DNA from: an uncultured Lachnospiraceae bacterium
GTDB lineage: Bacteria > Bacillota > Clostridia > Lachnospirales > Lachnospiraceae
DNA length: 64,000 bases
Direction of reading: 5' to 3'
NCBI GenBank assembly: GCA_910579465.1
Contig: CAJTUB010000001.1
Coordinates: 310,001-374,000 of the forward strand
Positions 41,064 through 49,888 of this stretch are shown here, in pieces. Under the pieces are notes generated by a model. It ran no database searches and was not told the origin of the DNA. It saw only the letters and a program-made list of their open reading frames with translations. The stretch's first letter is position 1. Every line of letters begins with the position of its first letter. A program made the translations under genes and the position numbers.

Positions 41064-42698
41064 TCAGCCCTGGGTCTGGGCGGCAACCAGATTTTTGCCG
41101 CCGTACAGCTCGCGGAGCTTCGGTTTTTCGATTTTTCCGGTCGGATTGCGCGGCACATCAGCAAAAATAATCGTGTGCGGACGCTTATAGCGCGGCAAGG
41201 AGAGGCAGAAGTCGTTGACCTCCTCCTCCGTCAAGGTATAGTCTGGCTTTACCTCGATGATGGCGCCGGTAATCTCGCCCAGACGTTTGTCCGGCAGACC
41301 GATGACGGCAACGTCCTTAATGGCGTCATGCTTCCGTAAAAAGTCTTCAATCTGTACCGGATAAATATTTTCCCCGCCGCTGATAATAACGTCCTTTTTC
41401 CGGTCAACAAGGGAAATAAAGCCGTCCGCATCCTGCTGTGCCATATCGCCGGTAAAGAGCCAGCCGTCCGCAAGCACCTCTTTCGTTGCTTTTTCATCCT
41501 TGTAGTAGCAGGTCATAACGCCCGGTCCCTTTACAGCAAGCTCGCCGACCTCGCCCTGTGCGACCGGATTCCGGTTCTCGTCTACGATTTTTGCCTCCCA
41601 GCCGTAGCCCGGAATGCCGATGGCGCCGACCTTGTGGATATTTTCCATGCCAAGGTGGACGCAGCCCGGTCCGATGGACTCGGAAAGCCCGTAGTTGGTG
41701 TCATACTTGTGGTGCGGGAAGCGCTCCTTCCAGCGTGTAATCAGGCTTGGCGGAACCGGCTGTGCACCGATGTGCATCAGGCGCCACTGGGAAAGGTCGT
41801 AATCGTCAGGGTTGACCTCGCCGCGGTCGATGGCGTCTAAGATGTCCTGCGCCCACGGCACCAAAAGCCAGACAATGGTACAGTGCTCCTTGGAAACGGC
41901 GTCGAGGATAAATTCCGGCTTTGTCCCTTTGAGCAGCACCGCTTTCCCGCCGACCAGGAAGCTGCCGAACCAGTGCATTTTTGCGCCGGTATGATAGAGC
42001 GGCGGGATACAGAGAAAGACGTCCTCATGCGTAGTCTTATGGTGGTTCTGCTCCACAAGGCACGAATGCATCAGGCTTCTGTGCTTATGTAAAATTGCCT
42101 TCGGGAAGCCTGTCGTCCCGGAAGAAAAGTAAATGGCGGCGTCATCCTCATCCGTAAGCGGAATGTCCGGACTCTGGCTGGAGCAGTCCGCGGTCAGGGC
42201 GGAGTAGGCCTCCGCAAAGGTCGGGCAGGTATCGCCGGCAAAGATAAGCAGCCGGTTTTTGCTTAAGGTGTCTGCAATCTCCTCCACACGGCCGATAAAC
42301 TCCGGCCCGAAGACTAAGATGTCCACATCGGCAAGCCTGACGCAGTAGTCGATTTCGTCGGAGGAGTAGCGGAAGTTTAACGGTACTGCGAGGGCGCCGG
42401 TTTTTAAAATGCCGAAATAAATCGGCAGCCATTCCAGACAGTTCATTAAGAGAATGGCAACCTTGTCGCCTTTTTTGATTCCGCGGGAAAGCAGGAAGTT
42501 TGCAAAGCGGTTTGCCTTTTCATTGAAAACGTTCCATGTGATTTCGCGGCGGTAGCAGGCGGTGTTCGTCGGTTCGATTAACTCATATTCCTTCCAGGTA
42601 ATACGGCGGTTCTCCGGCAGATGCGGATTCAGCTCCACAAGGCAGATTTCGTTCCCGTATAACTTACAGTTTTGTTCCAGTATGTTTGTAATCGGCAT
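41064..42698 (-). CDS. Acyl-CoA synthetase (ANL superfamily)
   Basis: A 544-residue adenylate-forming ligase that activates a carboxylic acid to its CoA thioester using ATP. Motifs: YFSSGTTGFPKA (A3), NYGLSES (A5), GWLFTGDMAQQDADGF (A7), VDRKKDVIISGGENI (A8) and PRNPTGKIEK (A10, catalytic Lys). N-terminal sequence suggests the medium/long-chain or aryl acid group, not acetyl-CoA synthetase. It lies upstream of indolepyruvate oxidoreductase genes on the other strand, whose products are aryl-acetyl-CoAs, but a shared pathway is only a guess. Confidence 0.88.
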   Translation of the reverse strand: MPITNILEQNCKLYGNEICLVELNPHLPENRRITWKEYELIEPTNTACYRREITWNVFNEKANRFANFLLSRGIKKGDKVAILLMNCLEWLPIYFGILKTGALAVPLNFRYSSDEIDYCVRLADVDILVFGPEFIGRVEEIADTLSKNRLLIFAGDTCPTFAEAYSALTADCSSQSPDIPLTDEDDAAIYFSSGTTGFPKAILHKHRSLMHSCLVEQNHHKTTHEDVFLCIPPLYHTGAKMHWFGSFLVGGKAVLLKGTKPEFILDAVSKEHCTIVWLLVPWAQDILDAIDRGEVNPDDYDLSQWRLMHIGAQPVPPSLITRWKERFPHHKYDTNYGLSESIGPGCVHLGMENIHKVGAIGIPGYGWEAKIVDENRNPVAQGEVGELAVKGPGVMTCYYKDEKATKEVLADGWLFTGDMAQQDADGFISLVDRKKDVIISGGENIYPVQIEDFLRKHDAIKDVAVIGLPDKRLGEITGAIIEVKPDYTLTEEEVNDFCLSLPRYKRPHTIIFADVPRNPTGKIEKPKLRELYGGKNLVAAQTQG

Positions 42699-42770
42699 AA
42701 TTGATTCCTCGGATTCCGTAAGATTTGAAGGCGCTGTCCGTCAGGGGACTTTTACGCTTTCCACTAATAA

Positions 42771-42799
42771 AGTATAAGGGATTTCTGTGGAAATGTCAA
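42771..42799 (-). promoter_or_regulatory. Promoter of the acyl-CoA synthetase gene (minus strand)
   Basis: Minus strand TTGACA (42799-42794), 17 bases, TATACT (42776-42771). Its -35 box is 22 bases from that of the divergent toxin-antitoxin promoter. Confidence 0.75.
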
Positions 42800-42821
42800 T
42801 GAGAAGTGTTGCATATTCGCA

Positions 42822-42850
42822 TTGACATCCGGACACAATTATGCTATAAT
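42822..42850 (+). promoter_or_regulatory. Consensus promoter of the toxin-antitoxin operon
   Basis: TTGACA (42822-42827), 17 bases, TATAAT (42845-42850), with TGC just before the -10 box. A direct repeat ATTATGC at 42838 and 42849 (11-base period) straddles the -10 and may be the antitoxin binding site. Confidence 0.85.
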
Positions 42851-42877
42851 TATGCCAAAAGAAAGGAGTGACGCATC

Positions 42878-43141
42878 ATGCCGCTTATTATGCCTATTAA
42901 GGAGTTACGCAACACAACCGAGATTTCCAACATTGCCCACAGGGAGCAGGAGCCTATTTTTATTACCAAAAACGGATATAGCGACTTGGTTGTAATGAGC
43001 AGTGAATTGTATGATAAATTCGCAAAAATGAACCGCATTGACCAAGCCATCTTCGAGTCTGAGCGGGAAATTGCCGATGGAGCAGAGGCAGTTGACGCAG
43101 AGATAGTTTTTGCAGAATTGGAGAAAAAACATTTTGGATAA
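42878..43141 (+). CDS. Phd/YefM-family antitoxin
   Basis: An 87-residue antitoxin. The N-terminal half has the Phd/YefM DNA-binding fold pattern (MPIKELRNTTEIS, PIFITKNGYSDLVVMS, YDKFAKM). The acidic C-terminal half (ESEREIADGAEAVDAE) would wrap the toxin. AAAGGAG lies 9 bases before the ATG. The toxin frame starts within its last codons. As in the family, it should repress its own promoter. Confidence 0.9.
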   Translation: MPLIMPIKELRNTTEISNIAHREQEPIFITKNGYSDLVVMSSELYDKFAKMNRIDQAIFESEREIADGAEAVDAEIVFAELEKKHFG

Positions 43142-43436
43142 ATATAAGGTAAAGGTTAACCCAAGAGCAATCCGTGATTTAGATCATATTTACGAATATA
43201 TCGCAAAGGAAAAACTGGCTCCTGAAAACGCAAAGGGACAAGTTGACCGTATTAAGAAATCTATTTTAAGCCTGGATACCTTTCCTCAGTCACACCAGGA
43301 ACGTAATGAGGGCAGATATGCCGGAAAAGGTTACAGACAGCTGCTAATTGATAATTATATTGCTATTTTCCGTATTGATGAACCAGGTAAAACAGTTTAT
43401 GTGGTAACAATACAATATCAGGGACGGAATCTGTAA
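43134..43436 (+). CDS. RelE/ParE-family toxin
   Basis: A 100-residue toxin of the RelE/ParE superfamily: YKVKVNPRAIRDLDHIYEYI at the start, then GRYAGKGYRQLLIDNYIAIFR and VYVVTIQYQGRNL. RelE types cleave mRNA on the ribosome and ParE types poison gyrase; this sequence does not decide. I place the start at TTG 43134, overlapping the antitoxin by 8 bases, because homologues begin right before YKV. The longer frame from 43110 lies inside the antitoxin gene. Confidence 0.88.
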   Translation: MDKYKVKVNPRAIRDLDHIYEYIAKEKLAPENAKGQVDRIKKSILSLDTFPQSHQERNEGRYAGKGYRQLLIDNYIAIFRIDEPGKTVYVVTIQYQGRNL

Positions 43437-43589
43437 GATAAGCACCGGATGAATTGCATTAAATTTTTTGTAAAATGCGGAAATTTAAGAGAAAAAAGGG
43501 TCTTTTCGGGGAAGCCGGAGTATGGTATACTAAAAAGAAGTGAGCTGGACTGAGGCTTTTTATTTTTAGATACGAAAGGATAATGGAGT

Positions 43590-45326
43590 ATGGCTAAGAA
43601 GATGATGCTTGGAAATGAAGCGGTTGCCAGAGGGGCGTACGAGGCCGGTGTTAAGGTGTCGGCGGCGTATCCGGGGACACCGAGTACGGAAATCAGTGAA
43701 AATCTGGTGCAGTATAAGGAGATTTATGCGGAGTGGTCGCCGAATGAAAAGGTGGCTGCCGAGGTGGCAATCGGGGCTTCCATTTCCGGAGTGCGTGCAT
43801 TGATTTCCATGAAGCATGTCGGGGTCAATGTGGCAAGCGACCCGTTATATACGGTTTCTTATATCGGCGTGAACGGCGGTCTGGTGCTGGTGGCAGCAGA
43901 CGACCCGGGGGTTTACAGCTCCCAGAACGAGCAGGATACCCGCTGCGTGGCAAGGGCGGCACAAGTGCCGGTCTTAGAGCCTTCGGACAGCGAGGAGGCA
44001 AAGGAGTTTGTCAAGACAGCCTTTGAGCTGAGCGAGCAGTATGATACGCCGGTCATCGTGCGTACGACCACCCGTCTGGCACATTCGCAGGGGCTGGTGG
44101 AGCTTGGCGAGCGGAAGGAAGTGCCGGATAAGCCGTATGAGAAAAATGTGGCAAAGTATGTGATGATGCCGGGAATGGCAAAGCAGCGCCATATTTATGT
44201 GGAGCAGCGTTTAAAGAGGATGGCGGAGGACGGCGCAGGCTTTTCCATCAACCGTGCGGAGTACCGCGATACCTCCATCGGCTTTATTACGAGCGGCATT
44301 CCGTACCAGTATGTGAGGGAGGCGTGTCCGGAGGCTTCCGTGCTAAAGCTCGGTATGGTACATCCGCTGCCGCGCAGGCTGATTGAAGAGTTTGCGGCAA
44401 AGGTCGATAAGCTTTATATTTTTGAGGAGCTGGAGCCGGTCATCGAGGAGCAGGTAAAGTCCTGGGGCATTGCCTGCACCGGCAAGGAGATTTTTACCGT
44501 ACAGGGCGAATACAGCGCGAATCTGCTGCGCCGTGCGGTACTGGGGGAGACGGCAGAGGGAAAGGCACCGGTACGCGTTCCGGCCAGGCCGCCGATTTTG
44601 TGTCCGGGCTGTCCGCACAGGAGCGTTTATTCAGTGTTAAATAAGCTGAAGATTCATGCGGCGGGCGATATCGGCTGCTATACGCTCGGTGCGCTGGCGC
44701 CGCTTAATGTAGTAGATACCACGGTTTGTATGGGAGCAAGTATTTCTACCCTTCACGGTATGGAAAAGGCGAAGGGCAGGGAATACATAAAGAACTGGGT
44801 AGCCGTGATCGGGGATTCCACATTTATGCATACGGGAATCAATTCCCTGATTAACATGGTTTATAATAAGGGCACCGGGACGGTCATTATCCTGGATAAT
44901 TCCACGACCGGCATGACAGGGCATCAGGACCATGCGGCAACCGGAAAGACGTTGCTCGGAGAGACTACGAAGGCGGTCAATCTTTTGCAGCTCTGTAAGG
45001 CAGTCGGCGTTGCACATGTGACAGAGGTGAATGCGTTTGATACCGAAGCGCTGGAGCGTATTATCCGGGAGGAGACCGCAAGGGAGGATGTTTCGGTCAT
45101 TATTACCAAGTCCCCGTGCGTGCTTTTAAAGGGCAACGTATTTCCGGAAGTCTGCGTCACGGACAGCAGTAAGTGTAAGAAGTGCGGACTCTGCCTGCGT
45201 CCGGGCTGTCCTGCCCTGACAAAGACGGCAGACGGCACGGTGACGATTGATGCAACCATGTGTAACGGCTGCGGGCTCTGCATGCAGCTCTGTAAGTTTG
45301 ATGCGATTGGGAAAAAGGTAAGATAA
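43590..45326 (+). CDS. iorA: Indolepyruvate:ferredoxin oxidoreductase, alpha subunit
   Basis: A 578-residue large subunit of the enzyme that oxidises aryl pyruvates, from aromatic amino acid transamination, to aryl-acetyl-CoA while reducing ferredoxin. Domains: pyrimidine-binding part (SAAYPGTPSTEISE), middle domain, thiamine-pyrophosphate part (CPGCPHRS, GDIGCYTLG, GDSTFMHTG with NSLINMVYN) and two C-terminal 4Fe-4S motifs (CKKCGLCLRPGC, CNGCGLCMQLC). The first ferredoxin motif is the reduced form usual in IorA. iorB follows 14 bases later. The upstream gap holds TATACT at 43526-43531 without a good -35 box. Confidence 0.94.
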   Translation: MAKKMMLGNEAVARGAYEAGVKVSAAYPGTPSTEISENLVQYKEIYAEWSPNEKVAAEVAIGASISGVRALISMKHVGVNVASDPLYTVSYIGVNGGLVLVAADDPGVYSSQNEQDTRCVARAAQVPVLEPSDSEEAKEFVKTAFELSEQYDTPVIVRTTTRLAHSQGLVELGERKEVPDKPYEKNVAKYVMMPGMAKQRHIYVEQRLKRMAEDGAGFSINRAEYRDTSIGFITSGIPYQYVREACPEASVLKLGMVHPLPRRLIEEFAAKVDKLYIFEELEPVIEEQVKSWGIACTGKEIFTVQGEYSANLLRRAVLGETAEGKAPVRVPARPPILCPGCPHRSVYSVLNKLKIHAAGDIGCYTLGALAPLNVVDTTVCMGASISTLHGMEKAKGREYIKNWVAVIGDSTFMHTGINSLINMVYNKGTGTVIILDNSTTGMTGHQDHAATGKTLLGETTKAVNLLQLCKAVGVAHVTEVNAFDTEALERIIREETAREDVSVIITKSPCVLLKGNVFPEVCVTDSSKCKKCGLCLRPGCPALTKTADGTVTIDATMCNGCGLCMQLCKFDAIGKKVR

Positions 45327-45340
45327 GGAGGTCTTTTGCT

Positions 45341-45907
45341 ATGACGAAGAATATTATGATTGTCGGCGTCGGCGGTCAGGGAACGCTCCTTACCAGCCGC
45401 ATTTTGGGAAATATTACCGTAAGGGCGGGGTATGACGTAAAGCTTTCGGAGGTGCATGGCATGGCACAGCGCGGCGGAAGCGTGGTGACCTTTGTACGCT
45501 ACGGGGAGCAGGTGGCGGAGCCGATTGTAGAGGAGGGACAGGCAGACGTCCTGATTGCCTTCGAGCGTCTGGAGGCGCTTCGCTATGCGCACTTTTTGAA
45601 GAAGGACGGCGCTATGGTAATCAACGACCGCAGAATCGACCCGATTACGGTAGTGACGGGAGCGGAGCAGTACCCGGAGCATATTATCGAAACGCTTTCG
45701 GCAGAGCACCGGGTATATACGGTAGACGCGCTGGAGGAGGCGCTAAAGCTCGGAAATGCGAAGGTGTTTAATGTAATCGTCCTGGGCGTTGCGGCAAGGC
45801 ATATGGATTTCTCCAAGGAGGACTGGCTTGCGGCAATCGAGGCGACTGTGCCTCCAAAGATGGCAGAAATCAATAAAAAAGCGTTTTTCATCGGTTATGA
45901 ACAGTAG
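45341..45907 (+). CDS. iorB: Indolepyruvate:ferredoxin oxidoreductase, beta subunit
   Basis: A 188-residue gamma-type subunit completing the enzyme with IorA. It has the characteristic glycine-rich start VGVGGQGTLLTSRIL, VHGMAQRGGSVVTFVRYG and the late VLGVAARHMDF. AAGGAGG precedes the ATG, and the gene is 14 bases after iorA, so the pair is one transcription unit. The downstream amidohydrolase may be cotranscribed. Confidence 0.94.
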   Translation: MTKNIMIVGVGGQGTLLTSRILGNITVRAGYDVKLSEVHGMAQRGGSVVTFVRYGEQVAEPIVEEGQADVLIAFERLEALRYAHFLKKDGAMVINDRRIDPITVVTGAEQYPEHIIETLSAEHRVYTVDALEEALKLGNAKVFNVIVLGVAARHMDFSKEDWLAAIEATVPPKMAEINKKAFFIGYEQ

Positions 45908-45949
45908 CTCCGGGGGAAACTGTAAGTAAAAACGGAGGAAGTAAAAGAG

Positions 45950-46786
45950 TTGGAGCGCAAGGTCATCGATTTTCATACGCATGTATTTCCGGATAAAATT
46001 GCAGAAAGAACAATACGGATGCTGTCACAGAAGGCAGGGATTCCTGCGCATTCCGACGGGAGTGTGCAGGGACTCCGGGACGTGCTGCAGGCGGCGGGGA
46101 TATCCCTCGGGGTGGTGCTTCCGGTGCTGACAAGACCGGAGCAGTTTGCCTCCGTGACAAGGTTTGCCCTGGAACTTAATCAGAAGATGGAAGTAGAAGG
46201 CGCAGAGGGCGGTACAAGGCTGCTTTCGTTCGGCGGGATTCATCCGGACACACCGGATTATAAAGGAGAGTTAAAGCAGCTTTCGGATTCCGGATTTCTT
46301 GGAATCAAGTTGCATCCGGACTATCAGGGCGTGTTTTTTGACGATATCCGGTATCTGCGGATTATTGAATATGCTGCGGAGCTCGGGCTGATTGTGGTTA
46401 CGCATGCCGGAATCGACATCGGATTCCCGGAGCCGGTGCATTGTACGCCACAGCGCGCCCTGCGCGTGCTGCGGCAGATAAAGCCGGACAAGCTTGTGCT
46501 TGCCCACTGCGGCGGCTTCGGGCTCTGGGAAGAGGTGCTCGGGACCCTTGCCGGGGAGCCGGTGTATCTGGATACCGCGTATTCGATGGGACACATCCCG
46601 GAGGAGCTCTTTCTGAAGCTTTGCCGGACACACGGAACCGAGCGGCTGCTGTTTGCGACCGACTGCCCGTGGGGGAATCCGGCAAAGGATTTGGAAACCT
46701 TCCTTTCGATGCCGCTCGGGGACGAAGAGAAGAAGCGGATTCTATACCGGAATGCGGAGCAGCTGCTCGGAAGAACTTTTTCATGA
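45950..46786 (+). CDS. Amidohydrolase-family metal-dependent hydrolase
   Basis: A 278-residue TIM-barrel hydrolase of the amidohydrolase-2 group. Metal and catalytic residues: DFHTHVFPDK (His-x-His), IKLHPDYQG, VVTHAGIDIG, LAHCGGFG and FATDCPWGNP. This group includes decarboxylases and hydrolases of aromatic acids; the substrate here is unknown. The start is a TTG at 45950 with GGAGG 11 bases upstream; no better in-frame start exists. Found 42 bases after iorB. Confidence 0.85.
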   Translation: MERKVIDFHTHVFPDKIAERTIRMLSQKAGIPAHSDGSVQGLRDVLQAAGISLGVVLPVLTRPEQFASVTRFALELNQKMEVEGAEGGTRLLSFGGIHPDTPDYKGELKQLSDSGFLGIKLHPDYQGVFFDDIRYLRIIEYAAELGLIVVTHAGIDIGFPEPVHCTPQRALRVLRQIKPDKLVLAHCGGFGLWEEVLGTLAGEPVYLDTAYSMGHIPEELFLKLCRTHGTERLLFATDCPWGNPAKDLETFLSMPLGDEEKKRILYRNAEQLLGRTFS

Positions 46787-46865
46787 GGCTGCCGCAGAAG
46801 AATGTGCTTTTTACAGTAGCACCTTTCAAGGGTACGAAAAAATGCGGAAACTGTCACGGAATTGC

Positions 46866-46894
46866 TTGACATTCCTGGTCCGGGCAGGTATAAT
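46866..46894 (+). promoter_or_regulatory. Promoter of the sodium/solute symporter gene
   Basis: TTGACA (46866-46871), 17 bases, TATAAT (46889-46894). AAAATGCGGAAACT begins 27 bases before the -35 box. Confidence 0.85.
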
Positions 46895-46910
46895 TTACCT
46901 AAGAACTTTA

Positions 46911-46939
46911 TTGCTTTAAAGCGCAACGGTTTAAAGCAA
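46911..46939 (+). promoter_or_regulatory. Perfect inverted repeat in the symporter leader
   Basis: TTGCTTTAAA (46911-46920) and TTTAAAGCAA (46930-46939) are exact complements around a 9-base loop, starting about 10 bases after the predicted transcription start. It could be a repressor site or an mRNA hairpin. There is no T run, so a terminator is unlikely. Confidence 0.6.
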
Positions 46940-47025
46940 AAGAAAGTTAAATCAAAATAAAACAATTGGCGAAAAAGGGAAATCGTAAGGAAACAAAAGC
47001 TTTCGCCGGAAGAAGGAGAGGTAGT

Positions 47026-48573
47026 ATGATAGTAAAGATAATTTTGTTGCTTGTCTTTTTTGGCACGATGATCGGGGTCGGGATTTACTCGAGACGTCAT
47101 GCGACGAATGTAAACGGATTTGTGCTTGGCGGCAGAAGCGTGGGACCGTGGCTGACCGCGTTTGCTTACGGGACGTCTTATTTTTCCGCGGTTGTGTTCG
47201 TGGGCTATGCGGGGCAGTTTGGCTGGAAGTACGGCTTGTCCGCTACCTGGATCGGAATCGGCAATGCGGTAATCGGCTCCCTTCTTGCCTGGGTGGTGCT
47301 TGGCAGGCGTACCCGTATTATGAGCAAGCATCTGTCGGCGACGACGATGCCGGACTTTTTCGGGAAGCGTTACGGAAGCAACAGTATCCGGATTGCGGCG
47401 TCCCTGATTTCTTTCATTTTCCTGATTCCGTATACGGCATCGGTATATAACGGGCTGTCCCGTCTGTTCGGGATGGCATTTGATATTCCTTATACCGTGT
47501 GTGTGATTGTAATGGCGGTCCTGACGGGCGCCTATGTGATTCTCGGCGGCTACATGGCAACGGCAATCAATGATTTTATCCAGGGCATCATTATGCTGTT
47601 CGGTATTGTTGCGGTGATTGTGGCGGTATTAAACGGACAGGGCGGCTTTCTTGAGGCAGTAAAGAATCTGGCGGAGTTTGAAAGCGATGTGGCAGTTACA
47701 GCCGGACAGAAGGGTGCGTTTACGTCCTTTTTCGGGCCGGACCCGTTAAACCTGCTTGGCGTGGTTGTGCTGACGTCGCTCGGGACATGGGGACTGCCGC
47801 AGATGGTACATAAGTTTTATGCAATCAAGGATGAAAAGTCGGTTCGCACCGGGACGCTGATTTCCACGCTGTTTGCGGTAGTCGTTTCCTGCGGCTGCTA
47901 TTTCCTCGGCGGCTTCGGACGTCTGTTTGACTCGAAGGAAATCTACTCCGGAAGCGGCAGTATTATTTATGATGCGATTATTCCGACCATGCTTTCCAAG
48001 CTGCCGGATATCCTGCTTGGCGTTGTTATCGTGCTGGTGCTTTCAGCGTCGATGTCTACGCTTTCTTCGCTGGTGTTGACGTCCAGCTCCACGCTGACGT
48101 TAGATGTAATTAAAGGAACCTTTGTAAAGAAAATGGGAGAGAAGAAGCAGCTTATTTGCATGCGGCTCCTTTTGGTGTTCTTTATCGTGATTTCGGTTGT
48201 GATTGCATTGGACCCGCCGACCTTTATTGCGCAGCTGATGGGAATTTCGTGGGGTGCCCTGGCGGGTGCTTTCCTGGCACCGTTTTTATACGGCCTGTAC
48301 TGGAAGGGTGTGACGAAGGCGGCAGTCTGGGCAAGCTTTTTTACAGGTGTCGGTATCACTGTGGCAAATATGTTCCTTTCCTTTATCAAATCTCCGATTA
48401 ATGCGGGAGCCGCTGCCATGATTGCAGGGCTTATCGTAGTGCCGGTAGTCAGCCTGCTCACGCCGCGGATGAAAAAGGAAACGGTCGAGGATTGCTTCTG
48501 CTGCTATGAACGGAAGGTAACCGTAGAAAATAAAGTCGCGCTGCCGAAGGAAGAAAATGTGAGTAAAATGTAG
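47026..48573 (+). CDS. Sodium:solute symporter (SSS family)
   Basis: A 515-residue membrane transporter with about thirteen hydrophobic segments. Family motifs: FVLGGRSVGPWLTAFAYG near the start, SKHLSATTMPDFFGKRYG, VILGGYMATAINDFIQGIIM and SASMSTLSSLVLTSSSTL. It should take up an organic solute with sodium; the substrate is unknown. The C-terminus has CFCCYERK. ATG 47026 has AAGGAG 7 bases upstream. It is distinct from the PutP homologue on the other strand 1.3 kb further on. Confidence 0.9.
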   Translation: MIVKIILLLVFFGTMIGVGIYSRRHATNVNGFVLGGRSVGPWLTAFAYGTSYFSAVVFVGYAGQFGWKYGLSATWIGIGNAVIGSLLAWVVLGRRTRIMSKHLSATTMPDFFGKRYGSNSIRIAASLISFIFLIPYTASVYNGLSRLFGMAFDIPYTVCVIVMAVLTGAYVILGGYMATAINDFIQGIIMLFGIVAVIVAVLNGQGGFLEAVKNLAEFESDVAVTAGQKGAFTSFFGPDPLNLLGVVVLTSLGTWGLPQMVHKFYAIKDEKSVRTGTLISTLFAVVVSCGCYFLGGFGRLFDSKEIYSGSGSIIYDAIIPTMLSKLPDILLGVVIVLVLSASMSTLSSLVLTSSSTLTLDVIKGTFVKKMGEKKQLICMRLLLVFFIVISVVIALDPPTFIAQLMGISWGALAGAFLAPFLYGLYWKGVTKAAVWASFFTGVGITVANMFLSFIKSPINAGAAAMIAGLIVVPVVSLLTPRMKKETVEDCFCCYERKVTVENKVALPKEENVSKM

Positions 48574-48673
48574 GGAAATGTCAAAACAGGTTGCAAAACA
48601 ATGCCGGAAGAGGTAAACTAAAGAGGAGGAAACTTAAGAAAGGACCCGGAGTAAGAACTCTGTTTGTAACTTT

Positions 48674-49756
48674 ATGTATTTTGAGTTTGAAAATAGAAAT
48701 AAAAGAGAAAACGGTATTGAAAACGACAGAGACCAAAGAAGAAGCTGGGAAGAATGGGGAGAAGAGGAGTGGGGATATGAAGAGGAGCTGATGGAGGAGC
48801 CGGTGGAAAGAAGACCGGAGGTCCGGCAGCGGATACAGCAAGAGAGTCTGCGCGGCCGGATGAAACGGCGAACGGGACGCCGGCTCTTGTCCATGGTGCG
48901 GGCCTGGGAGGGTGCGCAGAAGGAAACGAGAAGGTGGCTGGCGGTACTCCTGACTGCAGGTCTTTTGTTACTGCTTGCGGTAGTGGTTCTTCTGGTACGT
49001 CTGGGTAAGGTTTCAAAGCAGTTAGAGTCAGTACAGGCGATGTCGGCAAGCTTACAGGAAGAGTTAGATTCGGTCAAGGGAGGACAAGCAGGTCCGCCGC
49101 CCCTTGAGGGTGAAGTGACACCTCCTGCCATAGCAACGAAAACGGTAACGCCGGTTCCGACCAAAGCGCCGGATTTGGCGCAGGAAGGCTATGTCATCTG
49201 TGTGGACGCCGGTCACGGGGAATGGGACGGCGGCGCGGTATTGAACGGAGAAAAACGCCGGCTGGAAAAGGATGATAACCTCCGGATGTCAAAGCTGTTT
49301 TGTGAAGCGCTGGAGGCTTATGGAATCAAGGTAATTATGACAAGGGATGAGGATGTATTTCTGGAGCTTTCCGAACGGGTAGATATTGCAAATAAGGCAA
49401 AAGTGGACGCTTTGATTTCCTTACACCGGAATTCCTATGCCGGTACCGAAGAGGTAAACGGGGTGGAAGTCTGGGTTCACAGCAGTATGCCGAAGGGAGC
49501 CAGCGAGCTGGCAGGCAGTCTGTTGGATGCGATTATGGAAGTAGGCGGCATGGAAAACCGGGGAGTGAAGTACGGCTCCATGTCAAACCCGAGAGAAGAT
49601 TATATCATTAACCGCGATGCCAATATGACCAGCATGATTGTAGAGTTCGGATTTATTACGAGTGACAAGGACAATGCGGCATACGACGAGTATGGAGAGG
49701 CGTATGTTAAAGAAATGGCCGCTGCCGTCTATGAATGGCTGGAGGCAAGACAGTAG
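48674..49756 (+). CDS. Membrane-anchored N-acetylmuramoyl-L-alanine amidase
   Basis: A 360-residue cell-wall hydrolase. An unusual acidic, Trp/Glu/Arg-rich cytoplasmic N-terminus (residues 1-85) precedes a single membrane segment (about 88-108), a short Pro/Thr linker and a C-terminal Amidase_3 domain. Zinc ligands are seen in CVDAGHGEWDGG (His), RRLEKDDNLRM (Glu) and LISLHRNSY (His); the catalytic Glu is in MIVEFGFITS. It cuts the amide between MurNAc and L-alanine. The ATG at 48674 has no good ribosome site; ATG 48791 is an alternative that would drop the acidic region. Confidence 0.87.
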   Translation: MYFEFENRNKRENGIENDRDQRRSWEEWGEEEWGYEEELMEEPVERRPEVRQRIQQESLRGRMKRRTGRRLLSMVRAWEGAQKETRRWLAVLLTAGLLLLLAVVVLLVRLGKVSKQLESVQAMSASLQEELDSVKGGQAGPPPLEGEVTPPAIATKTVTPVPTKAPDLAQEGYVICVDAGHGEWDGGAVLNGEKRRLEKDDNLRMSKLFCEALEAYGIKVIMTRDEDVFLELSERVDIANKAKVDALISLHRNSYAGTEEVNGVEVWVHSSMPKGASELAGSLLDAIMEVGGMENRGVKYGSMSNPREDYIINRDANMTSMIVEFGFITSDKDNAAYDEYGEAYVKEMAAAVYEWLEARQ

Positions 49757-49820
49757 CCCGGCAGCCGTGGGAGCAGCAGGGCAGTATGCTGCTTGGAAAG
49801 AAAGATTGTAAAAGATAAAG

Positions 49821-49873
49821 AAAACGGGTATCCCGAAGCGCAGGCGATGACTTTCGGGACACCCGTTTTTCTT
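49821..49873. terminator. Bidirectional terminator between convergent genes
   Basis: AAAACGGGT and TCCCGAA on the left pair with TTCGGGA and ACCCGTTTTT on the right, with A and T runs on the two sides, serving the amidase gene and putP. Confidence 0.85.
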
Positions 49874-49888
49874 TACCGTGCGAGGCTG

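Noticed and set aside
46324..47331. 335-codon open frame on the minus strand
   Set aside because: Antisense across the amidohydrolase and symporter genes and over the symporter promoter; no domain.
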